Origin: Triops longicaudatus
Taxonomy: Eukaryota; Arthropoda; Branchiopoda; Notostraca; Triopsidae
NCBI GenBank assembly: GCA_022885665.1
Contig: JAGQDJ010000067.1
Span: 1 to 64,000 of the forward strand
Direction of reading: 5' to 3'
DNA length: 64,000 bases
Positions 48,101 to 58,200 of this stretch are shown in pieces; position 1 is the first letter of the stretch, and the number at the start of each line of letters is the position of its first letter. The notes below the pieces were generated by a model. It was not told the DNA's origin, did not search any database, and saw only the letters and a program-made list of their open reading frames with translations. A program made the position numbers and the translations under genes.

Positions 48101-51100
48101 GTTGTCGGGTTCCCTAAGCCCGAAGTTACATGGAAGTTTAACTATAGCCCCATTGTGCCTGATGGTAATGTATTGCTTCCTTTACTAAACTTAAATCCCC
48201 AAGACAGCCGAAAACGACAAACATCGCAAGTGCGATGTCTGTTGTTTTATTATGATTACTATGATTAAATCTCATAATTGTTTGACTCACATTCAAAATT
48301 ATAAATTAAGTGTATTGTTTTACAGCTCAAACAATTATATTGTCAAAAATCTCCAAAGTATATTGAAAGAAACGTAACTATGTGCAAGCGTTAACGAACA
48401 TTAGGACATTGTTGGCGCCACCGTATCAGTTCGGGCCTCGCAGCGCAAAAATAACCTCACCTGTCTCTTTTGTCTTAAGTTAGTGATGTATTCAGTATCG
48501 CAGTCTTTCATGTTTTGATTATTTTATATCAGGAATGCATTATTCTCTTAGTAAACTATAACTTTTCACGTTTGAATATATTACTTGTAAAACGAAAAGA
48601 ACTCGCAATTTATGTTGAGGTGGGAAGAACCTGAAAACACTCTCTCTGAACTTACGTGTTAAAAATGTTCTGTAATTGTTACAGAGCGTCACACGTTCTG
48701 TGTGGATGGAGACTTCCATACCTTGGAGATTTCCAATACCAAATTTGACGACGCTGGGCTTTACCAGGTCCACGCCCAAAATAGCCAAGGAGCAATTACT
48801 TGCCCATGTCGTTTAATTGTTGATGGTGGTATAAAAGCCTACATTCCACCCATATTTGTACACGAGCTGGAAGATCGTACCGTCAATGTTGGGAGCACCA
48901 TAAACCTGGTGGGAAGGGTAGAAGCGTACCCCGCGGTGGGCGTTACTTGGTAATGTCATTGATTCCCAATGAATTATTGCCATGTGGGATATGAGAATGT
49001 AACTTTCCTTTTTTTCCTTGCAATTCAAGGTATCGTGACGGTGTCCGTCTTCGACCCAGCAGGAAATACGATATGTGCTTAGATCGTGACGGGACTGTTA
49101 CGTTGATCGTAGCTAACGCTCAAATCCGGGATGCTGGTGTTTACATGTGTGAAGTAACAAACGAAATGGGCAAAGCGGAAACCTTCACTCGCGTTTCTGT
49201 TAAGCGGAAAGATGGCGATGAAAGTAAAAACGACTCAACTGAGGTGGATCGGAGCCAAGGGTAAGTAGTTATTTTCTGGACTTTTGCGATTACTGTGCAG
49301 TATTACTTGAATTTGAGGGCTATGTTACACAATTATCAATGTAGTAGCTGGTAGACTGCATACTTCACAGTACTACAAAAAATTTAATTAGCAGTTAAAT
49401 TGTAATAAAGGCAGAAATTGTGTTGGTCTTGCTGCCATTTTCTCTCATAGTTAACGTAGTCCAAATTTTACGAGTACAGTATAATGCAACTTTGACTCAT
49501 GTACCCTGCTCACACTACGCTACTGAACTCAAATTAACTTTCGCCCAGGCTAGGTATTCTAAGCTATCGCACTAGGCGATTTTACGCAATTACGCAATAC
49601 TATCATGTCGTGCCCGAACCGCCCCCTCATTGCTTTGTTGCAAATCTTTGCAAAAAAGTGATCCGTGATATGAACTGATCATTGGTGGGGTTTGTTCCAG
49701 TGAGAGTTACCTTGCACAATAATGGGATAAGTTAGAATTATTTCCTTAAAAAAAAAAACGATTTTTTCAGCACTAAGGGGAGAAGTCGATAATTTGTACT
49801 GTAGCTGTCATATTTGCGAATCAGCATCGCCTTCTTGGATGCTAGTTACGTCACAAGCTTACCTCTGTTTATGGAGAAAACTTTCTGTCGTCCAATTCCC
49901 AAGTCTTGCTTGTAGACAAAGCAAAGGTTACCGTGTAGACAAAGCAAAGACAAAGCAAACCTCGATTTTTTTCTTTTGCCAACTGATGTTTGCTACGTCA
50001 TGCACTTTCGATTTATAAATGTATTCGGAAGTTTGGTTCCAAGAGTGCATGCCTGTACTTTTATCGGAAACGTACATTAATGTTTATCCTGTGTTTACCC
50101 TTTTTGATCCTCATCGAAACTTCATTAGCTTTTTGACGCCTCGGTTTTTGTTTTTACACCTGTTGCTTGGTAAAAACGTTCTTCCTTCCAATGTGCCAAG
50201 CTACGCGTGTAAACAACGCAAGATTGTCCAAGGAGTCTTAGATTATTTGAACGTTTCTTCTGCCAAGTAGAATTTGTGACATTGTAAAGGTATCAACTTG
50301 CAGTTTGCAGTTAATAAAAATAAATTAACGTTAAGGATCGGGTATATTACTTTTTGTGGAAAGATTGAATCCAATCGCGCGCGGATCTATTTCTCTGTTT
50401 TGTTCAAGGAGAAAGTATTTGGGTCGGATTAGTGCAAATGAAAAATGGTTAAAATTTTCTAAATTGCGATAAAAACATATTTAAAGAGTATCTTGACGTA
50501 GCTTGAAGTGAAAGAAATCCAGGGTGGCCTGTAGACAGTGCGAACAAGCTACAAAACCAGTGTGTCAGGCGGAGTTTTAATGACCCCGGTTTTTCACGGC
50601 TATTCGCTTCTTTTCTTTTAGTCCTTTTGCTCATGCGATTAATTGCGTAGGATCCGGGGAAATCGGGAATTTTTTTTTTACAACCGTGGTCCAGCGTGTT
50701 TGGCGTTGACGTAATCTGTTGGCGGGTAGTGTCAGCGTGAAATCGAACATGAGTTGGAGCACTGTTGCACAGCCGTTCGCGAGTTCTTTCCCTCGGTTTG
50801 GCCTGTGACACCTTTATTGTACCTTTCTAACGGTTGTCAACATCCATAATTACGATGATTATGCAAAAAAATGCTGCTTAGGCGGCTCCTGCTTTTGGTC
50901 TTTTTCTGACTGTGTTGGATAACCTGTAAAACTTTATACGCAAGACGAACCGTCTGTCACCTGTTGTCTGAAAAGAACAGTCACGCGACTAGTCATGCAA
51001 ATTTTTAAAAGCTTCTTTTTCAGAAGCTTATAAAAGCTTTCTGATAAAACCATTTATCACTTTATATCCTTTTAACAGTTTCGGCATATCCATAAATGCT

Positions 51101-52216
51101 TCATAAGTGGCTAAGAAATTAAAGTCAGAGTCATAACCTTTTCTTTACCAAAACTTTCAGGTTGTTTATCATCCTGTTCTAACCAGAAAGTAATTGAACT
51201 GGCTCATTGCTTAGAAATACCCGAATTAGAATGAAAAATAATCAGCATATCAAGTCAAACGGTCGATGACCACGAATGTACTTGGCATTCACCAGGCGGG
51301 TTTTAGCTTGAGTAAACAGTTTTCGAACGTTTACTGTCTTACTCCTTTTTTCTTTCTTTCGTTTGAAGCCCGCTGTTTGCGCATTTTTTTATTATATTGT
51401 TTCTTTATTTTTCTGACCAGAGGTTTGCCAAATGTGCATGTTTCTCTTCCATCTCGGCTATGACGCTAGTGGACAGTTTTGCGGTTTGCATTTTCACACA
51501 AAGTTTAGATTGACTCAGCACTATGGACTTATTGCCTTTTGACGCATTGGGCTAAGGCCAGGGCTAGTTTTAAAAGGTCTTGGGAAGGTTTTTAAGGTCA
51601 ACTCACCGCAGCATGTTCTGATCAGTGTTTAGCTTGCTGTTTGGCTTGCGAAGTATTCAAGAATTTACTGTGTTACTGTGTTCGACAACTGGAGCTATTT
51701 GCATGCATTGCAAAGCCTCTCCCTTGTTAGTCCATAAATCTCACTGTAAACTATTCATCGTCACTTGCTTCTGCCGTTCGTGGTATTCTACATATTTTCT
51801 TTTTTTCCCCCATTGTTCAACTGAATACTCGGCTATATATGCATCACTATTTGCTACAATTGCACCTACTCCTATTTGACAAATGTAATGGGACCACGCC
51901 CAAATACCGTGCGTTACAAATTCGTACCCGACACAGTTAATGGAAATCTGAAGGAGCTAAATCTGCCTTTTGTTTGGTATTTCTAGAAAAAAGTATCACC
52001 AAATTAGCTTTCAGGCTGCTATTCGGAGCTTTGTTTGCTTTTGAAGTTTTTGTAACCTTTGCGTTTCGTTTTTATCCTTGTAGAGTTTCCAATGCACCCA
52101 GATTCCTGCAAAAACCGAGATCTACTGAAGTACTTGAGGGTGATTCTCTGGTGATCCTCTGTGAAGTGGTAGGCGATCCTAAGCCAGAAGTGGTATGGCT
52201 GCGTGACTGGCTCAAC
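24102..52216 (+). CDS. Strn-Mlck: Giant Ig/Fn3 muscle protein, Stretchin-Mlck-like (partial, runs off the window)
   Basis: Sarcomeric scaffold of the titin/Stretchin/Unc-89 superfamily. Thirty exons assigned by GT/AG signals and frame: 24102-24147 (tentative), 24241-24384, 24453-24730, 24789-25014, 25095-25382, 25456-25583, 26733-26905, 26990-27171, 27701-28450, 31367-31575, 31647-31827, 31909-32206, 32265-32371, 32427-32636, 32701-32883, 32964-33161, 33331-33467, 33609-33764, 34111-43101, 43158-43521, 43807-44202, 44801-45333, 45791-45893, 47079-47236, 47296-47517, 47670-47920, 47986-48164, 48685-48949, 49030-49260, 52084-52216. They total exactly 5,240 codons. Order: Fn3-Ig-Ig-Fn3-spacer-six Ig-acidic/helical giant exon-four Ig-Fn3-three Ig-partial Ig. 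The alternating Ig doublets and the block after Ig 8 recall insect Stretchin-Mlck; Unc-89/obscurin is the main alternative. No kinase, SH3 or RhoGEF domain is in the window. Confidence 0.8.
24241..26905 (+). CDS. Giant gene exons: Fn3-Ig-Ig-Fn3 module
   Basis: Fn3-1 spans 24241-24384 and the first part of 24453-24730: CECVIVTWDAPDDDGGSPIT, NLIPGHTYQFRVKAQN. Ig-1 starts at EPRFVELLRDV and continues through 24789-25014, with VTWYKDG and GDIKCVANNGLG. Ig-2 is one exon (25095-25382), with VSWYHETSKL and GEYSVRLISGLG, where the usual Cys of the F strand is Ser-Val. Fn3-2 is split by a 1.15-kb intron: VVLEWDPPEDDGGCKIGNYVVEY, then LIPGSTYKFRIKAENPYGMS. Short introns of 58-80 nt separate the others. 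Retaining the 58-nt intron at 24731-24788 brings an in-frame stop, which supports splicing there. Confidence 0.85.
26990..28450 (+). CDS. Giant gene exons: acidic Ser/Thr/Cys spacer
   Basis: Two exons (26990-27171 and 27701-28450) encode about 310 residues without a globular domain. They are rich in Asp, Glu, Ser and Thr, with a distinct conserved-looking patch SAPDLCCTCYTSS followed by VSCQDILGTYLDKENKL. The frame passes through a phase-1 junction at 28450 to 31367 across a 2.9-kb intron: ...DEET-A-GDNPN. Such acidic spacers separate Ig clusters in this superfamily and may act as flexible or elastic linkers. Confidence 0.75.
28451..31366 (+). other. 2.9-kb intron of the giant gene
   Basis: AT-rich with no supported exon, repeat or RNA gene. 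Donor GTAATT, acceptor ATGTGTAG; the flanking exons share phase 1. An alternative promoter for shorter isoforms could lie here, but nothing specific is seen. Confidence 0.6.
31367..33764 (+). CDS. Giant gene exons: three tandem Ig doublets (Ig 3-8, first part)
   Basis: Nine exons encode Ig domains of two alternating types. Type 1: LPFFVRALADQSVKVG, IIEELFDQKVKVGEGLRL, PPVFLQGLRSTETKIG, each ending GVWTCEA, GEWKCIVSNDGG or DWKCIAVNDFG. Type 2 begins [VI]P+xYKxPxF (VPKSYKAPEF, VPKNYRPPRF, IPRHYKKPYF), with EEGTVSLQCKVVGIPTP and LKWFKDGQEIKAGD. Type-2 domains start at phase-1 junctions. The last type-2 domain continues into the giant exon at 34111 across a 346-nt intron. The same type-2 signature is, from memory, typical of insect Stretchin-Mlck. 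Confidence 0.88.
34111..43101 (+). CDS. Giant gene: single 8,991-nt exon (Ig end, acidic region, charged helix, basic tail)
   Basis: 2,997 codons without interruption, opened by a phase-0 acceptor (CTCTTACAG). It starts with the end of Ig 8 (GVPQPTLKWFKDG, TYSCEAHNCMG). Then comes a conserved block with SLYETPDLTEEEAQRVVEL and IELPPLRFTRES near 34480-34720. Positions about 34720-38820 are acidic, Glu/Ser/Val-rich and probably disordered. About 38830-42340 is highly charged helix with the 43-copy repeat (listed separately). From about 42340 to the end it is Lys/Ser-rich with IRRRRRTSNLSDS and RRRRMRKTLS, possible basophilic kinase sites. I place the donor at 43101 (AAG|GTAGTG, 56-nt intron); the CAG|GTATTA at 43122 would leave a 35-nt intron, too short for this gene. 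Confidence 0.92.
40108..41778 (+). repeat. 39-bp coding tandem array, 43 copies
   Basis: Each unit encodes ERILAEKKK[R/L]EEE. Register is exact at 39 nt except for two in-frame 3-nt losses, at copy 14 (40615, one Lys lost) and copy 37 (one Glu lost). Position 10 is Arg (CGC) in 25 copies and Leu (CTC) in 18. Rare variants include Ser and Asn at positions 5 and 3. The array predicts a continuous highly charged helix; at 0.15 nm per residue the 557 residues would span about 84 nm. Confidence 0.95.
43158..45333 (+). CDS. Giant gene exons: Ig 9-12
   Basis: Exons 43158-43521, 43807-44202 and 44801-45333. Ig 9: KPKFSTKLRDMEAARGSNI with IEWYKNG and GEYACVAKNCNG. Ig 10: starts abruptly at YDLSKDELVLDCVV, with ITWFKDG and GHYTCVADN; its first strand is shortened. 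Ig 11 spans the second and third exons: APVFSQALSDQKVHLG, then VCWLLNNS, GTYACRATNVAG. Ig 12: ATFLEKPESFLDVA, LQWTKGS, GTYCIQVRNGHG. All junctions keep frame (phases 0 or 1). Confidence 0.88.
45791..49260 (+). CDS. Giant gene exons: linker, Fn3-3 and Ig 13-15
   Basis: 45791-45893 encodes a short linker (VKEVYVTTGTPWELQ). Fn3-3 is 47079-47236 plus 47296-47517: DVPGPIPSPPTATAIGKSFV, LSWNKPSSNGGAPIMAYKVE, NLKPEREYLFRITPRNKYGWG. Ig 13: PRFTTPLHPQMKVLLGSRV, IKWSKDGSDI, KFVCEANNAGG. Ig 14: PQFTMRPRDRRVQV, VTWKFN, GLYQVHAQNSQG, where the usual F-strand Cys is His. Ig 15: PPIFVHELEDRTVNVG, VTWYRDGVRL, GVYMCEVTNEMG. A basic/acidic linker (SVKRKDGDESKNDSTEVD) leads to a phase-2 donor at 49260. Confidence 0.88.
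49261..52083 (+). other. 2.8-kb intron of the giant gene
   Basis: Phase-2 intron with donor GTAAGT and acceptor TCCTTGTAG. It contains a small direct repeat (GTAGACAAAGCAAAG twice near 49913-49950) and an AAGCTTCT/AGAAGCTT hairpin near 51010-51030. No exon or RNA gene is supported. Confidence 0.6.
52084..52216 (+). CDS. Giant gene: first half of Ig 16
   Basis: The exon joins at phase 2 to give G-VSNAPRFLQKPRSTEVLEGD, then ILCEVVGDPKPEVVWLRDWLN, and ends at a phase-0 GTGAGT donor. It has the B-strand Cys and the Trp of an Ig domain, but the second half with the D-x-G-x-Y-x-C motif is missing, so at least one more exon follows beyond 52216. Confidence 0.85.
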
Positions 52217-55200
52217 GTGAGTAATCTTCCTTTGTGAACTTGTCATGTGTAGATGTCATTTTTCTCCCAGTAATCCTTCTAAGTTTTGATTTATGAGCTA
52301 AAAGATTGGAAAAGACAACGGAAGGCTTGTCTTGTAGTTTTTACGTTCGTGGAACGATTACGGTCCGCTTCATTAGTTGGAACCTTATAAGGTACAGAGA
52401 AGTTTAGGGCGCGGGGGCTATCGAAGTTCAGGAATCGACAGTCTGTTGGACCTTGCGTGAGATGTATATTTGTAGTAGATAATATCGTCTTCGGTACAAG
52501 TCGTGTTGAAAGGGGAACATCAAAACGGAGCAACTCGGAAAAAGGCAGGCGAGAAAAAATAGTTGGCTAGCTTGTAAGTCATAAGGTTCTGGTGGTTTGA
52601 GATAACGTCTCGACGTTCGGTGCCCTGCTGCGTCTCTTTTCAGTCCCTCTCACGCATTTTAAGATTGGAACCTAAACAATGACCTTATTTTTCTTTTTTG
52701 TTCCACTGGAAATAAGAAGTGGTGTCCGAAAATTCTTGTACTGGGGGGACAACTAAGCATGCTTGTTCTTTATGGACGCACGTGTGCTGAGTCATACGTG
52801 TCAGTGTCATGAGTGACACATGTGAAGCTGTTATGGACATTTTTGTTCTCTGTACATAAAAAAGGCAATGAGAGATCGCTAGGAAGATGACAATCGGTAG
52901 CTCATGAATTATGCTTGAGTTTTGTACACAAAAATAGATAGAGAAGAAATGTTCGCCAGCATCCCAACAAAAAGGTGGTCGACAAGTTTTTTGTGTATTT
53001 CCAACTTCGTTTGTCTTTCATAACCTATTCCCGAGTTAGCTACTTGTGAAAGTGTTCCAGCCAGCCAATGAGTCGTGGTAGTGGTATTTTATTACCGAGT
53101 GGTTGTCAGGCCCAAATAGTTTGCCCTTATATGACTTACAGTTTTTTTAAGGACGAATTTATTTTCGAACTAGAAAAAAATAATAACATTTTTTGCGTAA
53201 TCCAACCTAATTGGAAGCCCAACGAAATCTTGTGTTACACACGATAATAATTCTTTATTGCGAATTACACAGTTGCTTAGGTGATAAAATGTATACTAGA
53301 TTGGCTTTTTAAGTTAGTTAGGACATAATTGTACTCCGTAAATTGCAAAGAAAAATGACGTCCCCTGAGATTGGGAGAATCGTCCAGGGTCGTGTACAGT
53401 GTTCACTGCAATTCGTATGCAAATATGCGAGAAATTGCGTATTAAATATCCTGATTGTCAATCTCAGTTGCACGGGTTTCTTTCTATATTAGAATGGAAA
53501 GGCAGACAATCATCATAAACTTCACAAGAGATAATAGTCATGCCACCTTTTTATTTGTCTAAGTTTCGAAATAAAAATTAAATATGTAAATGAAATGTTC
53601 ACTACCTAAAAGGCGGGTAGGAAATATATTGTACATCGTCCAAAGGCGTCGACATTGCCTTAAAGAAATCAAGAGGTAGCTTGGCAATGAAATTAGTAGG
53701 AACATGAATCTACGAAGTATTTCGAAAACGACAGAGCCTATGTGTTCTACGTGGCGAGAGAGCCTATGTGTTCTGTAGTCTCGAGTCAATATCTTTGAAA
53801 GGAAACATATGTGAGCTTTACGAGCTAAATTTTTATGTAGCAATGAATGAAATAAAAGTGTATCGTATTTTTTAATATTCCAGGGGAGAGTAACAGAAGT
53901 TTTCGTGTTGAATTCGTGTTTACAAACACAGCTTTCCAATTTCCCATATTTGCTTTCCGAACTAAACATCCGTTTAGTTATACTTCATCGGTCTGTATGC
54001 GCCATAAGCGCACCTTCTGTTTTAGAATTTCAATCACTCAAACTATTTGACGTTTTACAAGGTCTTTAGTAATTTTCAACACTTCGGTTGTCTGAACACA
54101 ACACACCCTGCTGTTTCAGTACGCAGCTGTTCAATGAAGATGATTTTGAGCCTTCGGGATACCAGTAATTCAGCATGCGCGTTTCTTTTTGTAACATTTA
54201 GCTCGCACAAAAAAAGAATGAAGTCGTTTTGCGACATAGTTTATTACACAAGTTAACTGAAAGTAACCAGCTGCCGAAGTGCATGCAACACGTCGGTGAC
54301 AGCTGTATTGGCGTGCTGTAGTGTGAAATAGGGATTTAAGCACACTTGCGTTTCCGTGTTAAATGGAATAGACGATTAAGTAAGTAAATCGAGTAAAAAA
54401 AAATACATATATATATAAAGCCGCAAACTATTGCCACTGCACGGTATCTTTGGAGATGCAGCATTCTATTCTCCCTAGCATACTTAGGTCGCAGTTTCGT
54501 AATGTACTGGACAAACGGATGATTTTGTGAAAGTTGCTGTCTCGCTGAATCCCTCATCTTCTGCAAGAGACACAAAAATTTGGAGTGCTCCTTATGTATC
54601 AATGCAATAGAAAGTTATATACAATGCCGTTGCAAGATTATATTAAAACTTGTGAGGCCATCTCTTGTACATTAAAATGACAGCTGCTTTAAAACCTTTT
54701 GCTTTTCAAGATTCTTTTCTCTTGTAGCGTCGCTTATGATAGTCCTTAACGAACACTCTAAAGCGTTGTTTAGTACAGAACTAATCGAATACATGTATTT
54801 GACAGCTTTTTTCGTTAGATACGATTCACCAACCCTGAACTTAAGGCGTGGTCACTGAGCTCTATAGTCACATTGTTGACCATCTGGCCTGCATTTGGAT
54901 CCAAACTAGCCAACTTTTTAGTTTGATTTTCTTAAAATTGGCAATAATTTAACTAACTAACGGAGAAAGGTTAAATTATTGAGTATTTTCGGATTGCTCG
55001 TTAGTGGATAAGTCTTGTTTGAAATGTCAGTGTACTGAGTTGCAGTTGTATCATGTTAACTTTCCTTAGAGGAGCAGATGAGCTTCCTTCTGTTGTTCGA
55101 TGTTTCGACATACAAATTCAAAGCTCAAATAGATGACAGAAAGCTTAACTTACGTTTATTTGTGAAAAATAGCGCCTCATTATATTGTAGATTTCTTTGC

Positions 55201-58200
55201 ATGCAGACAGAGGAATTGTAAACAGTAACGAAATTGTCTAGTGTTTCGAGTTAGTTAAACTGCTATAAATTTGGACCCAAACTAAAAGTACTTCTTTGAG
55301 GTATTCAACATTGTTGCGGTACGATTTTGCTGTAGACCACAATCAAATCTGCTGTGCGATTTTTTTACGTGATTTCCGGAAGCATATTGGCCGGGCAATT
55401 TTCGCTCGAAGATTACCTAACGTTGTCCACTATTAGAGTATTACAGAGCCATGAAAACTGATTCCTTTCTAATAGGTGGAAAAAGTAGAGGGGAAATTCC
55501 TTTAGCTGCTTTGTCCATATGTATTTACTTTTTGTTTTATTTTTTACTCTTAATTTTGTAAATTTATTCATATTCAGTTTTTTAGTTTCATCCAAGCTCA
55601 AAAAGGGTAGAAACGTTTAAAAGGCGTTTTGCTTTCTGTCATCCAGCTCCGACCCGTGTCTGGAGGCTCCGAAGTTTTGAAACTCAATGTAAATTTCCTA
55701 AGTCCATAAGTAAATAATGGGGGATGTTCGCTTTCTGTCGCTAGATTTGGGCTCATATGTCGTTTCGGCTATCTGGCTCATCTCTTGGCTAGGGCCTTAG
55801 CAGAAATAATGAAGTGGAAAGCTACCACAGGACAGTGGGAGCTTTGGTTAGTAACCCACAACGAACTCTCCCAAATCCAAATGTAGAAAAGTCAAAACTC
55901 CCTTTCTTCCGAAAGTCTCCAATGCTCTCGTCCGACGAGTCCTGATACAAAAAAGCGTAGCGCTCCCTTTATTGCGAAGGACGGGTATGCAGTAGCGGCA
56001 TGGGCACCTTATTATAAGAACTTTGGAAAGCTGCTTAATCTCTCGTCTTGCACGAAGAAGACACGAGTAGTCATTAAGGACTGGCAACTGGTACTATATT
56101 AAGCTTTAATTGATGCAGATTAAGAAACCATAAATTTCCACGCGAAAATCTGCCGATTAAGTCGCCAATTTCGCATCCTAATACACAGGTGTGCGTTTCG
56201 CGCGTTCATGTCTCCACGATGCCGGACAGGAATTACCAACAGATAGAGCGTTGGCCCAGTTTCTTTCCTTACTTTGTTGTGCTGCCTTTGCTCTCGTAGT
56301 TAGCTGCCTGGGTCTGCAATGGTACAAGATGGCCCGGGCAATTACAACCCTGGGAAAGAGAAAAGAGAGGTCCGGAAAAATGGTTCCGAACAAGAACAGC
56401 ATTGCGTTAAAGTTACGAACAACGGTACGGTAGCAGTGGGTTGCCTTAATTTGGAAGAAGGCCCGTCCTTGCCAGTGACCTAGATTTTCAGTCACATGAT
56501 ATTCAGCTGGTCACGGAAAGGGAAAACTATTTTTTCCTGAATAACATTTGTCCATTTTTCTGAGGAAATTTAAGTGAAGGGTGAACTCGTAATTTTTTTC
56601 TTATTTTACATTTCTCTTTGCACGGGATTTTGTTTATTTATTTTCGGTATCCTGTGGAAATTGTTAACACGCCACGTTGCATGATAGCTTTCCATTGTTA
56701 CGTTGCAACAATAAGTTGGCCTCCATCACGTCCTTCGCCTTGCACAGACGCCGATATGGTGCCCTGTGATTTAAGGAGGACTCTGTGAAGTTGTATTTGG
56801 AAAGCGGAATGTAAATCAAGTAAGGTCTTTGTAGTGTTGCTCTTTGAGGTGACACGCAGACACGTGACAACTTAAACGTATTCTCTACCTGTTAACCGAC
56901 ATAATGCTTTTAATAAGAACCATTTTAAGTTAAGAGTTTTGGAGCCGGGACCCTTTTTTGGTCCGTGCTCGCCTTTTGTGCGTGTGCTTGTCGCTTAGAA
57001 ATAGTAAAATGCATACAATTCTTTTAGGAACGTCGTTCCTCGAGCCCTTATACGTACTATAGGTGCGGAATAGCTCTGAGTTTTATCACTTTAAAAGAAT
57101 AAGTTATACCCGCTCAGAGCATTCACCAAGGTAAACCTCACAGACGATGCTTGCATGGGTGGCCAAATGGCGGACATTAATGTCACCTGCCAGTTTTTAG
57201 TGCTATGACGTGCGAAATCAGCCTCGCAAATATCAAAGCTGAATGACGTTTTCGCATTTCTTCTGATTCTTTCACAGTTCATTATTGTAAACCTGCACAT
57301 TCTTGTATTTGCGTTCTTGTTGGCATTCTATGAACCCTCTTATTACTCATTCTTGAGTGACATTCAATGTTATTCTTATGTTTTCGCTACCTTAAGAACC
57401 CTACCTTAGGAATAGTCAAAATCTTAGAAAAATGATAGAGGTCGAAAAAATGCCAAAAAAGAGTGTTACTTCATCTAAACACTGCTCTAAAGCTTTGTGT
57501 ATACCAATTAACTACATAAAGGAGCTCCACGTGTCTAGACGCCGTCAGGGTCTTTTTCTCCACTATAAGGTTTGCGATCTTGCAAAAAATTGCCGTGCAA
57601 CATTCTTCGTTTTAAGTAAAAGTCAAAGTCCTTGAGGGGAAAACCAGATACTTACTGCAATTTCAGTAACAAGAGACGCACGAAGACGGCTGTTTCCATG
57701 AAACCTGCTTAACTTCATGCGTTCTTCGCTATACTGGAATGTGTGACGAGAACGAAGGCTAGACTGTTATAGATCATTGACATGCAATATGCACGTATTG
57801 TTTACGCATCGTAAAAGTTCCAGATCTTGCGGAAATTAGTTTGGCGCAGTTAAAAACAGTTTCGAATCGAGGTTTCTTATGCAGCAATCCTTCAAGTTGA
57901 AGTGTTTCGCAATGTTAGCCACTTGAGCCAAGTGAATCCGGAGAGCCGTCGTTGAAAATATCCACAAGGCGAAAAGTGTTCAATCTGCATCCTTCGGTTG
58001 AAATTTGATGTTCAAACTACCTTCCGTGCGTAACACATTGCCAATCATGGTGAGGCATTTGAGGGGCCGGCTTGGCAGCTAACATGTCTGCCTCGACGAA
58101 TGATCGAGAACCATCATCATCATTATCATAATGGTCGTCTTTGTTTACCTGCTCATAGTTCTCGACAAATTTGTTCCTATATTTGCCTTTGACCTACTCA

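Noticed and set aside
24102..52216. Myosin light-chain kinase catalytic domain
   Set aside because: I looked for kinase landmarks (glycine loop, HRD, DFG) in all assigned exons and found none; the kinase label is only a family inference.
53559..53969. 136-codon minus-strand frame
   Set aside because: No domain, signal or splice context; it lies in what is probably an intron and resembles random AT-rich sequence.
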